A stretch of 32,547 bases of DNA from Planctomycetota bacterium (lineage in GTDB: Bacteria; Planctomycetota; Phycisphaerae; WQYP01): contig JAKBCC010000035.1 of the NCBI GenBank assembly GCA_021808105.1, positions 1 through 32,547 of the forward strand. Reading direction: 5' to 3'. This document shows positions 16,192 to 23,296 of this stretch, piece after piece (positions within the stretch are counted from its first letter, which is position 1; every line of letters starts with the position of its first letter). Under the pieces are notes generated by a model that ran no database searches, had not been told where the DNA came from, and was given only the letters and a program-made list of their open reading frames with translations. The position numbers were made by a program, and so were the translations under genes.

Positions 16192-17297
16192 GGTTTCTCC
16201 ACGGGTTTAAGATTTTTACGATCAAATGCCACACCCGCTTCGCGGGCGATGTGTTCCAAGGCGTCAATTTCCGCGGCGGTGAAAATAAGGCCGCCAAGTT
16301 TTTCCGAGCGCTGCGCTGCGCGTGCCTCCGGCTCCCCCGGCAGCAGGGTTGTTTCATTGCCATGCCCGCGGATATCCGCCAGGACGGCTCTGATATTCTC
16401 CTGCTGCGAGCGGTTACAGGCAAACGATTCGCCGCTGATGGCGTCGGCGCGAATACACTGGAAAAAAAAGCAGGGTGTGCGTTTTTCCTCCTGGGGGCCG
16501 GTGCTCCAGCGGCTGCGTAATGTGGGCAGAGAGCCGCCGATATACGCTGCCAGTAATTCATCAATTAAGGACAAGCCATAACCTTTATGTTCACCGAAGG
16601 GAAACAGGGCTGCGGCCTTATTGGGGTCCTGGGTAGGATTGCCGTCTTTATCCACCGCCCAGCCTCGGCCAAGCTCTTTGCCTTCACGCGAGAACTGCTG
16701 CACGCGGCCCATCGCTACCACGCTGGTGGCCCAGTCCACGCAAATTGGAAAACCGATGGCTTCGGTGGTGGGAAATCCCCACGAATGCGGGTTGGTGCCC
16801 AGGGTTGGAAATTTGCCGCCAAATGGAACCACTTCGGCCAAAGCGGCTGTGCAAGCGGTGTAGGCCAGATACCCTTTTTTGGCGGCATCAATGACGTATC
16901 CGCCACCCCATAGATAATGAAACGCATTATCCACGCTTACCACGCCCACGCCGAATTCATCGGCCAATTTCATGCAATGTTCCATCGCGGCAAAGGCGGT
17001 GGCCTGTCCGAGTTTGCGGTTGGCATTCCAGCGGGCGACCGCTTTGAATTTGGAAGGCAATACGTCAATTTTGGCCCCCGGCACACAGCCACCGGCCTTG
17101 GAGCCGAAGAGTTCATCCAGGTGCAGAGCCTTGATGGCGTTATGGGTTTTGATGCCGTGCAGTGCGGTAAGATCGCTGAAACGCGCCGCGGCGGCGGATT
17201 CATCGGGCGCAAAGCCGCGATGAATATACGCCGCCCGCACAAGATGGTTGTGCATGGCAGTGGGCATTACAAATTCAGTGGTTAAAGTGTCGGTCAT
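16188..17297 (-). CDS. Ldh2/malate-lactate dehydrogenase family oxidoreductase
   Basis: A 369-residue NAD(P)-dependent 2-hydroxyacid dehydrogenase of the Ldh2 (malate/L-lactate, ureidoglycolate, 2,3-diketogulonate reductase) family, which does not use a Rossmann fold. Recognisable blocks are SDLTALHGIKTHN, VVSVDNAFHYLWGGGYVIDA, the substrate-pocket segment GTNPHSWGFPT and FPFGEHKGYGLSLIDELLAA. The length is normal. GAGGA lies just before ATG 17297. It is sandwiched between a D-2-hydroxyacid dehydrogenase (56 bp upstream) and an SDR (overlapping), forming a three-dehydrogenase operon. The substrate cannot be told from sequence; a sugar acid related to uronate breakdown is likely from the neighbourhood. 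Confidence 0.92.
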   Translation of the reverse strand: MTDTLTTEFVMPTAMHNHLVRAAYIHRGFAPDESAAAARFSDLTALHGIKTHNAIKALHLDELFGSKAGGCVPGAKIDVLPSKFKAVARWNANRKLGQATAFAAMEHCMKLADEFGVGVVSVDNAFHYLWGGGYVIDAAKKGYLAYTACTAALAEVVPFGGKFPTLGTNPHSWGFPTTEAIGFPICVDWATSVVAMGRVQQFSREGKELGRGWAVDKDGNPTQDPNKAAALFPFGEHKGYGLSLIDELLAAYIGGSLPTLRSRWSTGPQEEKRTPCFFFQCIRADAISGESFACNRSQQENIRAVLADIRGHGNETTLLPGEPEARAAQRSEKLGGLIFTAAEIDALEHIAREAGVAFDRKNLKPVEKP

Positions 17298-17353
17298 CCT
17301 ATCCTCTTTATTTGCGCTTCATTCATGCGTTGTTCAGGGGTGTCAGTTCAAGG

Positions 17354-18319
17354 TTAAAACTTATTGGCCTGAATGTAATCGTCACGGCCTTTGAGAAAGT
17401 TTACCAAATTGGCGGCCGCACGCACGCCCTGTCGCTGCACGCTTTCCAACGTTCGGCTGCCAATATGGGGTGTAACAATCACATTGTCAATTTTAATAAA
17501 AGGGTGATGAGGGTCAATTGGCTCATGCCCCACCACATCCGTGCCGTAGCCGCGGAGTTTGCCGCTTTTACAGGCCTGGGCAATATCGTTTTCCACCACC
17601 AGTCCGCCACGGGCGGTATTAATCAGGATGGTGCCATCTTTCATAAGCGACAGGGATTTGGTGTTGATCATTCCGCGGGTTTCATCGGTGAGGTTAGAGT
17701 GCAGGCTAATTACTTCGGCGGATGCGAAAAGCTCTTCTGCTGAGTTCATGCGGGTTACGCCGTGCGCGTCAGCGAACGCCTGATCAAAATATGGATCATA
17801 CGCCATGGGTTTCATGCCGAAGGCTACGCCGCGTTTGAGAACTTCTTTGCCGATGCGGCCCATTCCCACCACGCCCAGAGTTTTATCACGCAGTTCGCAG
17901 CCCGTCTTGCGATCCCAGCGCCCGGACTTAACGGAATTAAGGTGGAACCAAAAATCCTTGGCCACCGCAACCATCAGGCCCAGAACGTGTTCCGCGACGG
18001 TGGTTTCATTGACGCCGGGCGTGAACAAGACGGGAAGTTTGCAAGCGGTGGCGTGTTTGACATCAATGGAGTCTAGCCCGATACCATACTTGGCAATTAC
18101 TTTTAACTGCGGCAGGCAGGCATCAATGACTTTGGCGGTAATCTGATCATCGCCATTTAACAGGCCGTCAAATGGCCCGTGTTGGGCCAGTAACTCCAAC
18201 ATTTTGGCTTCGGAAAGCGGTCCGCGAGCACGGACAATTTCAAAGCCGCCGCTATTAAGCAGATCGTGGTGCGGGCCGGGGGTGTCCTGGAAACTGGTGG
18301 TGGTCAATAGAATTTTCAT
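17354..18319 (-). CDS. D-2-hydroxyacid dehydrogenase (SerA/phosphoglycerate dehydrogenase-like)
   Basis: A 321-residue member of the D-isomer-specific 2-hydroxyacid dehydrogenase family. The NAD-binding motif is VVGMGRIGKEV, and the catalytic triad appears as Arg in NTARGGLV, Glu in VGHEPIDPHHP and His in VTPHIGSRTLE. The family blocks KVIAKYGIGLDSID and TPGVNETTVAEHVLGLM are also clear. It lacks the ACT domain of long SerA forms, so a serine-biosynthesis role is not implied. AGGAG precedes ATG 18319. It is the first gene of the dehydrogenase operon downstream of uxaC-uxaE, which suggests reduction or oxidation of an aldonate or keto-acid in uronate metabolism; the exact substrate is unknown. 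Confidence 0.92.
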   Translation of the reverse strand: MKILLTTTSFQDTPGPHHDLLNSGGFEIVRARGPLSEAKMLELLAQHGPFDGLLNGDDQITAKVIDACLPQLKVIAKYGIGLDSIDVKHATACKLPVLFTPGVNETTVAEHVLGLMVAVAKDFWFHLNSVKSGRWDRKTGCELRDKTLGVVGMGRIGKEVLKRGVAFGMKPMAYDPYFDQAFADAHGVTRMNSAEELFASAEVISLHSNLTDETRGMINTKSLSLMKDGTILINTARGGLVVENDIAQACKSGKLRGYGTDVVGHEPIDPHHPFIKIDNVIVTPHIGSRTLESVQRQGVRAAANLVNFLKGRDDYIQANKF

Positions 18320-18372
18320 AAAGCTCCTTGTTTGTTAAGTCTGTGGTATAGCGCCGTATATCCGCTGTCCCA

Positions 18373-18575
18373 GATCAACCACCGGATTGTCATCCGGTGC
18401 TCTCGGGGCGTCGTGCCATAGAGCACCGTGGTGGCAACCCGGCGGTCGGTTCGCGGCACATGATCAACCACCGGATTATCATCCGGTGCTCTTGGAGCGT
18501 CGCGTCACAGAGCACCGTGGTGATAACCCGGTGGGCGACACTAAATCAACCACCGGATTGCCATCCGGTGTTCTT
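18373..18575. repeat. Structured intergenic repeat, 2.4 units
   Basis: Units begin GATCAACCACCGGAT at 18373 and 18462, with a partial third at about 18544 (spacings 89 and 82). Each carries a stem ACCGGAT/ATCCGGT with a four-base loop that differs between copies (TGTC, TATC, TGCC). Units 1 and 2 also carry a second stem GGTGCTCT/AGAGCACC with a diverged 16-base loop (18396-18427 and 18485-18516). Stems are identical while loops vary, which indicates selection on folding. The array lies between uxaE and the dehydrogenase operon, so it may modulate read-through or mRNA stability, or be a REP-like mobile unit. Confidence 0.82.
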
Positions 18576-18578
18576 GGT

Positions 18579-19823
18579 TCAACAGAATAATTTTTCAATA
18601 TGGCGGTTGAACAGATTGTAGGTTACGTGTTTGCCGACAAATGCGGCGTGTTTATCCAGCAACGCATTAAAGCGGTCTTTGCGTTCGGACGCCAGCTTAT
18701 ATCCGACATGCAGCAATTGGCGCAGGTCGCTGTTGAATTTTGGCGCGTTGGGTTCATGACGGATCGCCGCGGCAATATCGGCGCCCGTGCAATGGTTCAG
18801 GGTTTCGACACTGGGTAGGCGTTGACGTTTAATATCAATAACCGAGGCATATGGGCCGCAGAGTTCATCGAATCGCTTGAGTGCTTCACCATACATTTCC
18901 CGCACCAGAGCCAGCCCCGCCTCATCCGCTTCGGCCACAGCGCTAATTTCTTCCAGCCAGGTGGTGCCGGCGGTTTTAATGTGCAACCCGGCCTGATGTT
19001 TTTTTATGGCCCGGCGAATGGGCTGATAAATTGAAAATTTGTCGCTGCCGGAGTGGACACTTAGTTTTAAATTTTTCGGCAGTCCGAATTCTTTGATACC
19101 AAAGGCGATGACGGCCAGGTCATCATTAAACTCTTTCTCGAATTGTTCCACGTTGCCCACGTAATCCACGCCTTTGTTAAATCGGCCGGTGAATTTTGGC
19201 GCGATGGTCTGAAGCGGGATGCCCTCCCGGCCGATCGCCGCAAGGATCAGCAATAGTTCATCGGGCGTCTGGGGGCTGTCGGTTTCGTCCATGGAGACTT
19301 CAATAATGCAGTGATCGGCTCCTTTGGCTTGGGCAATATGCTTATAAACACGACCGGCTTCCTGCACGGCGGCGAGATATTTTTTACCCACGCGGGTGAT
19401 CGCTGCTTCATCAATTTTTATCGGTGCCGAGAGGTGGGCAATCGCGGGTGAGCCGCAAAGTTTGTGCAGATCTTTAACCAGAGCAGCAAGGGCGGATTCC
19501 TCGGCCGGTTTGCCGATGAAGTCGGCGACATCAATGGTGAAAAAATCACTTGGGGCCAGAAAGCGATCCACGGTTTTAATGCCGATATGATCGGCATCCA
19601 CGTGATACGGCTGTTTCCAACCCAGGGCTTTGACCGCCGCGTCCGCTTCCAGGCGTACTTCGCTTGGCTCTGTATGGACAATCAAATGTTCGCGGTTGGA
19701 TTTATTCCAGACCGGAATAATGTTAGCACCTTTCTGGCCGGCAAGCACAAAGGCTTCCAACTGTGCTTTACCCTGCCGGCCAAAACGATCTCCAATGCCC
19801 ATGCTGAATTTGGCTAATTCCAT
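18579..19823 (-). CDS. uxaE: Tagaturonate/fructuronate epimerase
   Basis: A 414-residue protein of the UxaE family, which epimerises D-tagaturonate and D-fructuronate and so links galacturonate catabolism to the mannonate branch. It opens ELAKFSMGIGDRFGRQGKAQ and carries conserved HVDADHIGIKTVDRF, IEVSMDETDSPQTPDEL, IAPKFTGRFNKGVDYVG and KLSVHSGSDKFSIY. Its presence explains how galacturonate can be metabolised without the UxaA/UxaB altronate branch, neither of which is visible here. It has AAGGAA before ATG 19823 and follows uxaC on the same strand with a 200-bp gap. Its stop lies only a few bases from the structured repeat. Confidence 0.9.
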   Translation of the reverse strand: MELAKFSMGIGDRFGRQGKAQLEAFVLAGQKGANIIPVWNKSNREHLIVHTEPSEVRLEADAAVKALGWKQPYHVDADHIGIKTVDRFLAPSDFFTIDVADFIGKPAEESALAALVKDLHKLCGSPAIAHLSAPIKIDEAAITRVGKKYLAAVQEAGRVYKHIAQAKGADHCIIEVSMDETDSPQTPDELLLILAAIGREGIPLQTIAPKFTGRFNKGVDYVGNVEQFEKEFNDDLAVIAFGIKEFGLPKNLKLSVHSGSDKFSIYQPIRRAIKKHQAGLHIKTAGTTWLEEISAVAEADEAGLALVREMYGEALKRFDELCGPYASVIDIKRQRLPSVETLNHCTGADIAAAIRHEPNAPKFNSDLRQLLHVGYKLASERKDRFNALLDKHAAFVGKHVTYNLFNRHIEKLFC

Positions 19824-19964
19824 CGTGTTTCATTCCTTTGTTAAATAAACATTATTTCAGTCAGTGAAGAATCATAATCAAAGTTCCTGCGTTTCTCACC
19901 TCTCGCGGCTCCGATTTTCGTCACTGTTAAGCCACACACTTAAAGATTTCGCAGGGGCACAACG

Positions 19965-19978
19965 GCCGCTTAAGCGGC
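19965..19978. other. 14-bp perfect palindrome between uxaC and uxaE
   Basis: GCCGCTTAAGCGGC is a perfect palindrome in the 200-bp gap between the two uronate genes. It could be a regulator site or part of a weak terminator; no T-run follows on either strand. Nothing else in 19824-20023 is supportable. Confidence 0.35.
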
Positions 19979-20023
19979 GACTACCCGGGTCTCCGGCAAA
20001 TATTCCGGTTGGTTAACAAGAAA

Positions 20024-21388
20024 TTATTGGGCCAGGAAAGCCTGAAAATTCCCGTTCAACAGTTTGTCAGCGTCATGCGCAATATCTTCCCGCGTGATAT
20101 GCCGCCCCGTTTCCGCGATGCGGGTATACATATCGGTAAGTACGTTGACGATCACTTTGCGGCTGTGGTCCCACTTGTATACCAACTGATCTAGAATACG
20201 GGCATCCGAATGTTGCGGAATAAAACTGGTGCCGAGCAGTTCGAATCGCATCTGGGTTATTTCAGTAATCAGGCTGGGATTGTTGAGAAACCACCAGCAG
20301 CCGAAGGGCATGAGATTACCGAACTTGCGGGCCGTGACACACAGTTCATGCTGATTTTCCCGTGACAGCATGGTGACCAGGAATTTGTTATTGGGGAAAT
20401 CCCGGCAAAGCCGGGCGACGCTGCCGACTTCCGAAAGACCGGAGGTGTCGCCGGCCTCACGCAGTTCCGGCTGAGTGCGAAGATTCGATCCAATCATCAT
20501 GGCGAAAGGCATTTTGCGCTCGGCGCACACGGGCAGAATCGCCTTTTCCAAAATCGTTTGGCCGGCCAGGGCCAGGGTGTCTGTCTGGTTGGCGGGATAG
20601 CGGAAATCCGGCGGCAGGCTGACGGCCATATAGATGGCCTGCTGCCGATCCAGCCATTGGTTCAGAAAGCGCTTCACTTCGTCGATGGTCTGGGGTGACG
20701 GGTCGCTATGAACCTGGTAACCCCAATCGAGAAGCCTGGCTGCGGCCTGCGGGAAGTTTCGCAGCAGGGGGTCGATGCGCAGCACGGCTTTGAACCTGGG
20801 GTCGGAACCGACATTTTTATCCGCCAGCCAGCGATCGCGTTCATTATCATCAAATACCGGGTTGGTCATGGTAATGGTATGAACGTTGCTTAGCTGCATG
20901 ACTTTATCAATGTATTGACTGGGGTTTTGCCGGGCAAAATAACCGCGGTAAGCATCGAGGTGCTTTTCATTGGGATCCAGGCCTAGTTTGCCCAGCGTGG
21001 TAAGTACGCCGCGGCAGGCTTCACTGACGGGTGTATTTTCAACAAATAGATATTTCCATATATGATCCGCCTGGCGGGATTTGGGCCATTTCCAGAATTC
21101 CTGGTACGGGAGCCTGGAGGCGGGCACCACGCGGTACACTTCCGCCACCAGGTAATGGTAGGTGACCAGTTCTTCGACACCCCACAGCATTAAGCCGGCG
21201 GGATCAGTTTTTCCGGTGCTGTTAGTTACGGGCGTACCAAATCGCGGAGTATAGAGGTGCGTGTGCAGGTCGTAGATTTTCTGGTTGGCTACAACCTCGG
21301 CGACGGCGGTTTTCAGTTGGCTTGTTGGAACTGCTAAGTGTCCCCGGGTCATTGTCGTCGGCTCTTTGGGTAGCGTGCTTCGGGTCAT
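20024..21388 (-). CDS. uxaC: Glucuronate/galacturonate isomerase
   Basis: UxaC isomerises D-glucuronate to D-fructuronate and D-galacturonate to D-tagaturonate, the entry step for uronates from both xylan and pectin. The protein contains the metal-binding motif KIYDLHTHLY near residue 40, LMLWGVEELVTYHYLVAEVY, and PFGCWWFLNNPSLI later on, and belongs to the amidohydrolase superfamily. I chose ATG 21388 (454 residues) because GGAGG at 21397-21401 lies eight bases upstream; ATG 21403 in frame would overlap that SD. It is the first gene of the minus-strand uronate block and diverges from the pectinase block across a 640-bp intergenic region. Confidence 0.93.
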   Translation of the reverse strand: MTRSTLPKEPTTMTRGHLAVPTSQLKTAVAEVVANQKIYDLHTHLYTPRFGTPVTNSTGKTDPAGLMLWGVEELVTYHYLVAEVYRVVPASRLPYQEFWKWPKSRQADHIWKYLFVENTPVSEACRGVLTTLGKLGLDPNEKHLDAYRGYFARQNPSQYIDKVMQLSNVHTITMTNPVFDDNERDRWLADKNVGSDPRFKAVLRIDPLLRNFPQAAARLLDWGYQVHSDPSPQTIDEVKRFLNQWLDRQQAIYMAVSLPPDFRYPANQTDTLALAGQTILEKAILPVCAERKMPFAMMIGSNLRTQPELREAGDTSGLSEVGSVARLCRDFPNNKFLVTMLSRENQHELCVTARKFGNLMPFGCWWFLNNPSLITEITQMRFELLGTSFIPQHSDARILDQLVYKWDHSRKVIVNVLTDMYTRIAETGRHITREDIAHDADKLLNGNFQAFLAQ

Positions 21389-21433
21389 CGTGAGAACCTC
21401 CAATTAAAAATGTACGACACGCTCTAAGTTCGT

Positions 21434-21447
21434 GCGCACCTGTGCGC
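21434..21447. promoter_or_regulatory. Candidate operator upstream of uxaC
   Basis: GCGCAC-CT-GTGCGC is a perfect 6-bp inverted repeat with a two-base centre, about 45 bp before the uxaC start. A weak minus-strand promoter (TTGCAT near 21489, TATAGA near 21468) lies just upstream of it, so a bound repressor would block transcription. The protein that binds is unknown. Confidence 0.35.
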
Positions 21448-21449
21448 TT

Positions 21450-21758
21450 AATAGTAGGGTAGTCTATAATGAATCAGTAAAATATGCAAGCAAAAATGGA
21501 CGACATCTTATGCGCTAAATCGGACGTAGCCTCCGGCAATTCCAATACCAATAATATTTCAGACCGCAGGCATACAGGCGCGCCGATTTTTGCCTATAAA
21601 CCGCATTAACACATTTTATGGCCCAATAATGCGAATATTTTATGGTGAACTCGATGATTTTAATACTCAATTCCCTACGTTCACTTAAGAACGATAAATT
21701 ATGCGCACAAAATAGCAACAATAATATTTTAATTGCAAGGATTTTTTATACAATTCAC
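21450..21758. other. AT-rich divergent intergenic region
   Basis: This stretch between uxaC and the pectin block is clearly more AT-rich than its neighbours and holds no gene I can support. A TTATGCGC word appears twice (about 21508 and 21700). Divergent promoters lie at its two ends; regulator sites are likely here but I cannot assign them. Confidence 0.5.
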
Positions 21759-21787
21759 TTGACATTGCCTTTTTGATCTTGTATAGT
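21759..21787 (+). promoter_or_regulatory. Strong sigma70 promoter
   Basis: TTGACA (21759-21764), a 17-base spacer and TATAGT (21782-21787) make a near-consensus promoter, the best in the window. Transcription would start near 21794, leaving a leader of about 236 bases before the prepilin-like gene. Confidence 0.8.
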
Positions 21788-21797
21788 AAGAAATGTT

Positions 21798-21997
21798 GAG
21801 CGTACAAGTCCGCTGTGCATCAGGGTGTCACCCATGCCGGAACGCTCCACGCGGCTAACCATATCAGCCGCTCGGGCAGCCGTTCAGATTCTCAGGAATC
21901 TGGACAATGGTCAGGCGCGAAGAAGTAAATTTGAATCTGGAAAGGGCGCGTGCGTTTCCAGGACTATTGTGTTCTTAAAGAAGCTTGGTCTTTTTTT
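21798..21997 (+). ncRNA. Structured leader RNA, class unknown
   Basis: Starting a few bases after the expected transcription start, this leader contains four good hairpins and one weak one. H1 (21798-21847) has a fully paired 18-base 3' arm, whose segments ACCC, ATGC, CGGA and ACGCTC pair with GGGT, GCAT, TCCG and GAGCGT. H2 is GCGGCT/AGCCGC (21851-21871). H3 is a 10-bp stem with loop TCAG (21882-21905). H4 is CTGGAAA/TTTCCAG (21937-21961). H5 is a weak AAAGA/TCTTT stem (21977-21993) running into a U-tract ending at 21997. CAGATTC of H3 can alternatively pair with a second GAATCTG at 21933-21939, which would disrupt H4. It may be a cis-regulator of the prepilin-like gene or a separate small RNA. 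I recognise no known class. Confidence 0.5.
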
Positions 21998-22029
21998 GTA
22001 CTTGTAGCATTTTTTTGGAGGATGTGTCC

Positions 22030-23085
22030 ATGCTATCCCACAAGTATCCCACCACGGTGCCACTGCGAGCCAAAAAGGGATTTACCCTTATTGAGTTGCT
22101 GGTGGTAATTTCCATTATCGCCCTGCTGATCGCGATTCTGTTGCCCGCCTTGGCGCGGGCCAAGGAATTGGCCAACCGGGCGGTCTGCTCGGCTAATGTG
22201 CGCAGCTTGGTGCAGTCGGTAATAATTTACGCCCAGAGCAATAAAGGTGTTTTCCCAACCACCCCGGGGAACACCTCGGGCACGTTTTATAACGCGCCGA
22301 CGGGGGTTACTGGCGTAAGTGTCAATAATAGCGGTCCTTCCATGATGCAGATGTACTACACCAGCGCCGCTATGGGAAACCCGGCCGGCTCGTCGGCTGT
22401 GGCCTGTCCCATGCAGTGCATGTGGCTTTTGGTGCTCAATGGGCAGATGACCACCAAGAGTTTTATCTGCCCCTCCAGCCCCTACTCCATTGGCCCGTCA
22501 CTTGAATACACCGGTAGCACATCTGCCGACAGCGCCATGTATACGTGTTTCAGTTATATGTCTCCCGGGCAAAGCAACCCTGATAAGAACGGTCAAGGGG
22601 AAAGTTATTCAATTGCTTATCCATGGCAGGCTGATGGCCAGCCCGGTGCATGGTGGACCACGCGCGCCGGCGCGGATGTTCCGGTCGCCAGTGATATCGC
22701 GCCGGTTCCTGAAGGCGGGAACGGAGCGGGAACCCTCGCCCAACGGATATTAAACATCCTTCCCGGTTCCAATACCTACGGGAATTACATCGACAACTCC
22801 GGCAATCACAACGGTGACGGCCAGAATGTCGGCTTTGGCGACGGACACGTGGCTTGGGAAGTTAATCCCTATGTTGGTCAAAATAATGACAACATCTTCT
22901 GTTATGACAGCGCCGCGAATCTGGGCCAGGATGGGACGACGTTTCAGGCCAATCCATTGGGCGGCTACGGCGGTAGCCATCCGGGACCCTACCAGACGGC
23001 CGGTACCAATCCGAACTCGCCACCATTTGATACATTCATGGTGCCGCGCCTGGAATTTTCCAAGGGCGGCGCGCCTCAATGGTAA
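22030..23085 (+). CDS. Prepilin-like secreted protein (N-terminal methylation motif)
   Basis: A 351-residue protein with a type IV prepilin leader: a short basic N-terminus, then the cleavage/methylation motif [20 protein letters not shown] within a long hydrophobic helix. The following segment ([20 protein letters not shown]) and the C-terminal [11 protein letters not shown] are typical of the large pseudopilin-like families of planctomycetes and Lentisphaerae (DUF1559-like). GGAGGA at 22017-22022 precedes ATG 22030. The family's function is not settled; members are numerous and often lie beside polysaccharide-degradation genes, and could form surface pseudopili or help secretion or binding. 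Expression is driven by a strong promoter and a structured leader, and a terminator follows, so it is largely a single-gene unit. Confidence 0.87.
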   Translation: MLSHKYPTTVPLRAKKGFTLIELLVVISIIALLIAILLPALARAKELANRAVCSANVRSLVQSVIIYAQSNKGVFPTTPGNTSGTFYNAPTGVTGVSVNNSGPSMMQMYYTSAAMGNPAGSSAVACPMQCMWLLVLNGQMTTKSFICPSSPYSIGPSLEYTGSTSADSAMYTCFSYMSPGQSNPDKNGQGESYSIAYPWQADGQPGAWWTTRAGADVPVASDIAPVPEGGNGAGTLAQRILNILPGSNTYGNYIDNSGNHNGDGQNVGFGDGHVAWEVNPYVGQNNDNIFCYDSAANLGQDGTTFQANPLGGYGGSHPGPYQTAGTNPNSPPFDTFMVPRLEFSKGGAPQW

Positions 23086-23124
23086 GGCACTTTGGTCGGA
23101 AAATGCCACAAAGATAAAAATTGG

Positions 23125-23167
23125 AAGCAGCGGGATGGTGCGGCTTTCGCCACCATCCCTGCTTTTT
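23125..23167 (+). terminator. Rho-independent terminator after prepilin-like gene
   Basis: GGGATGGTG (23132-23140) pairs with CACCATCCC (23151-23159) around a 10-base loop. The outer arms AAGCA and TGCTT extend the stem past a two-base bulge, and TTTTT follows at 23163-23167. It separates the prepilin-like gene from the pectinase genes. Confidence 0.82.
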
Positions 23168-23296
23168 CTTGCTCTGAATTGAGATCTCGGGCGCAAGTCG
23201 TCCCCGATTTTGGCGCGACGGTTATAAGGCCGTCTGCGTGGGTGCCGCGCGTGCCACCGGGAAGTTTTTTGTTACGGAAACAATGGGGTTAACCAG

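Noticed and set aside
18373..18575. Possible CRISPR array
   Set aside because: Only 2.4 units, repeats of more than 80 bp with internal stems and no uniform short repeat/spacer pattern or cas genes.
21825..22007. 60-residue frame inside the structured leader
   Set aside because: No ribosome-binding site of note, no recognisable protein, and the bases are better explained by the hairpins.
23217..23234. GACGG/CCGTC hairpin before the first pectinesterase
   Set aside because: Five base pairs with an eight-base loop and no associated promoter or SD pattern; too weak to call.
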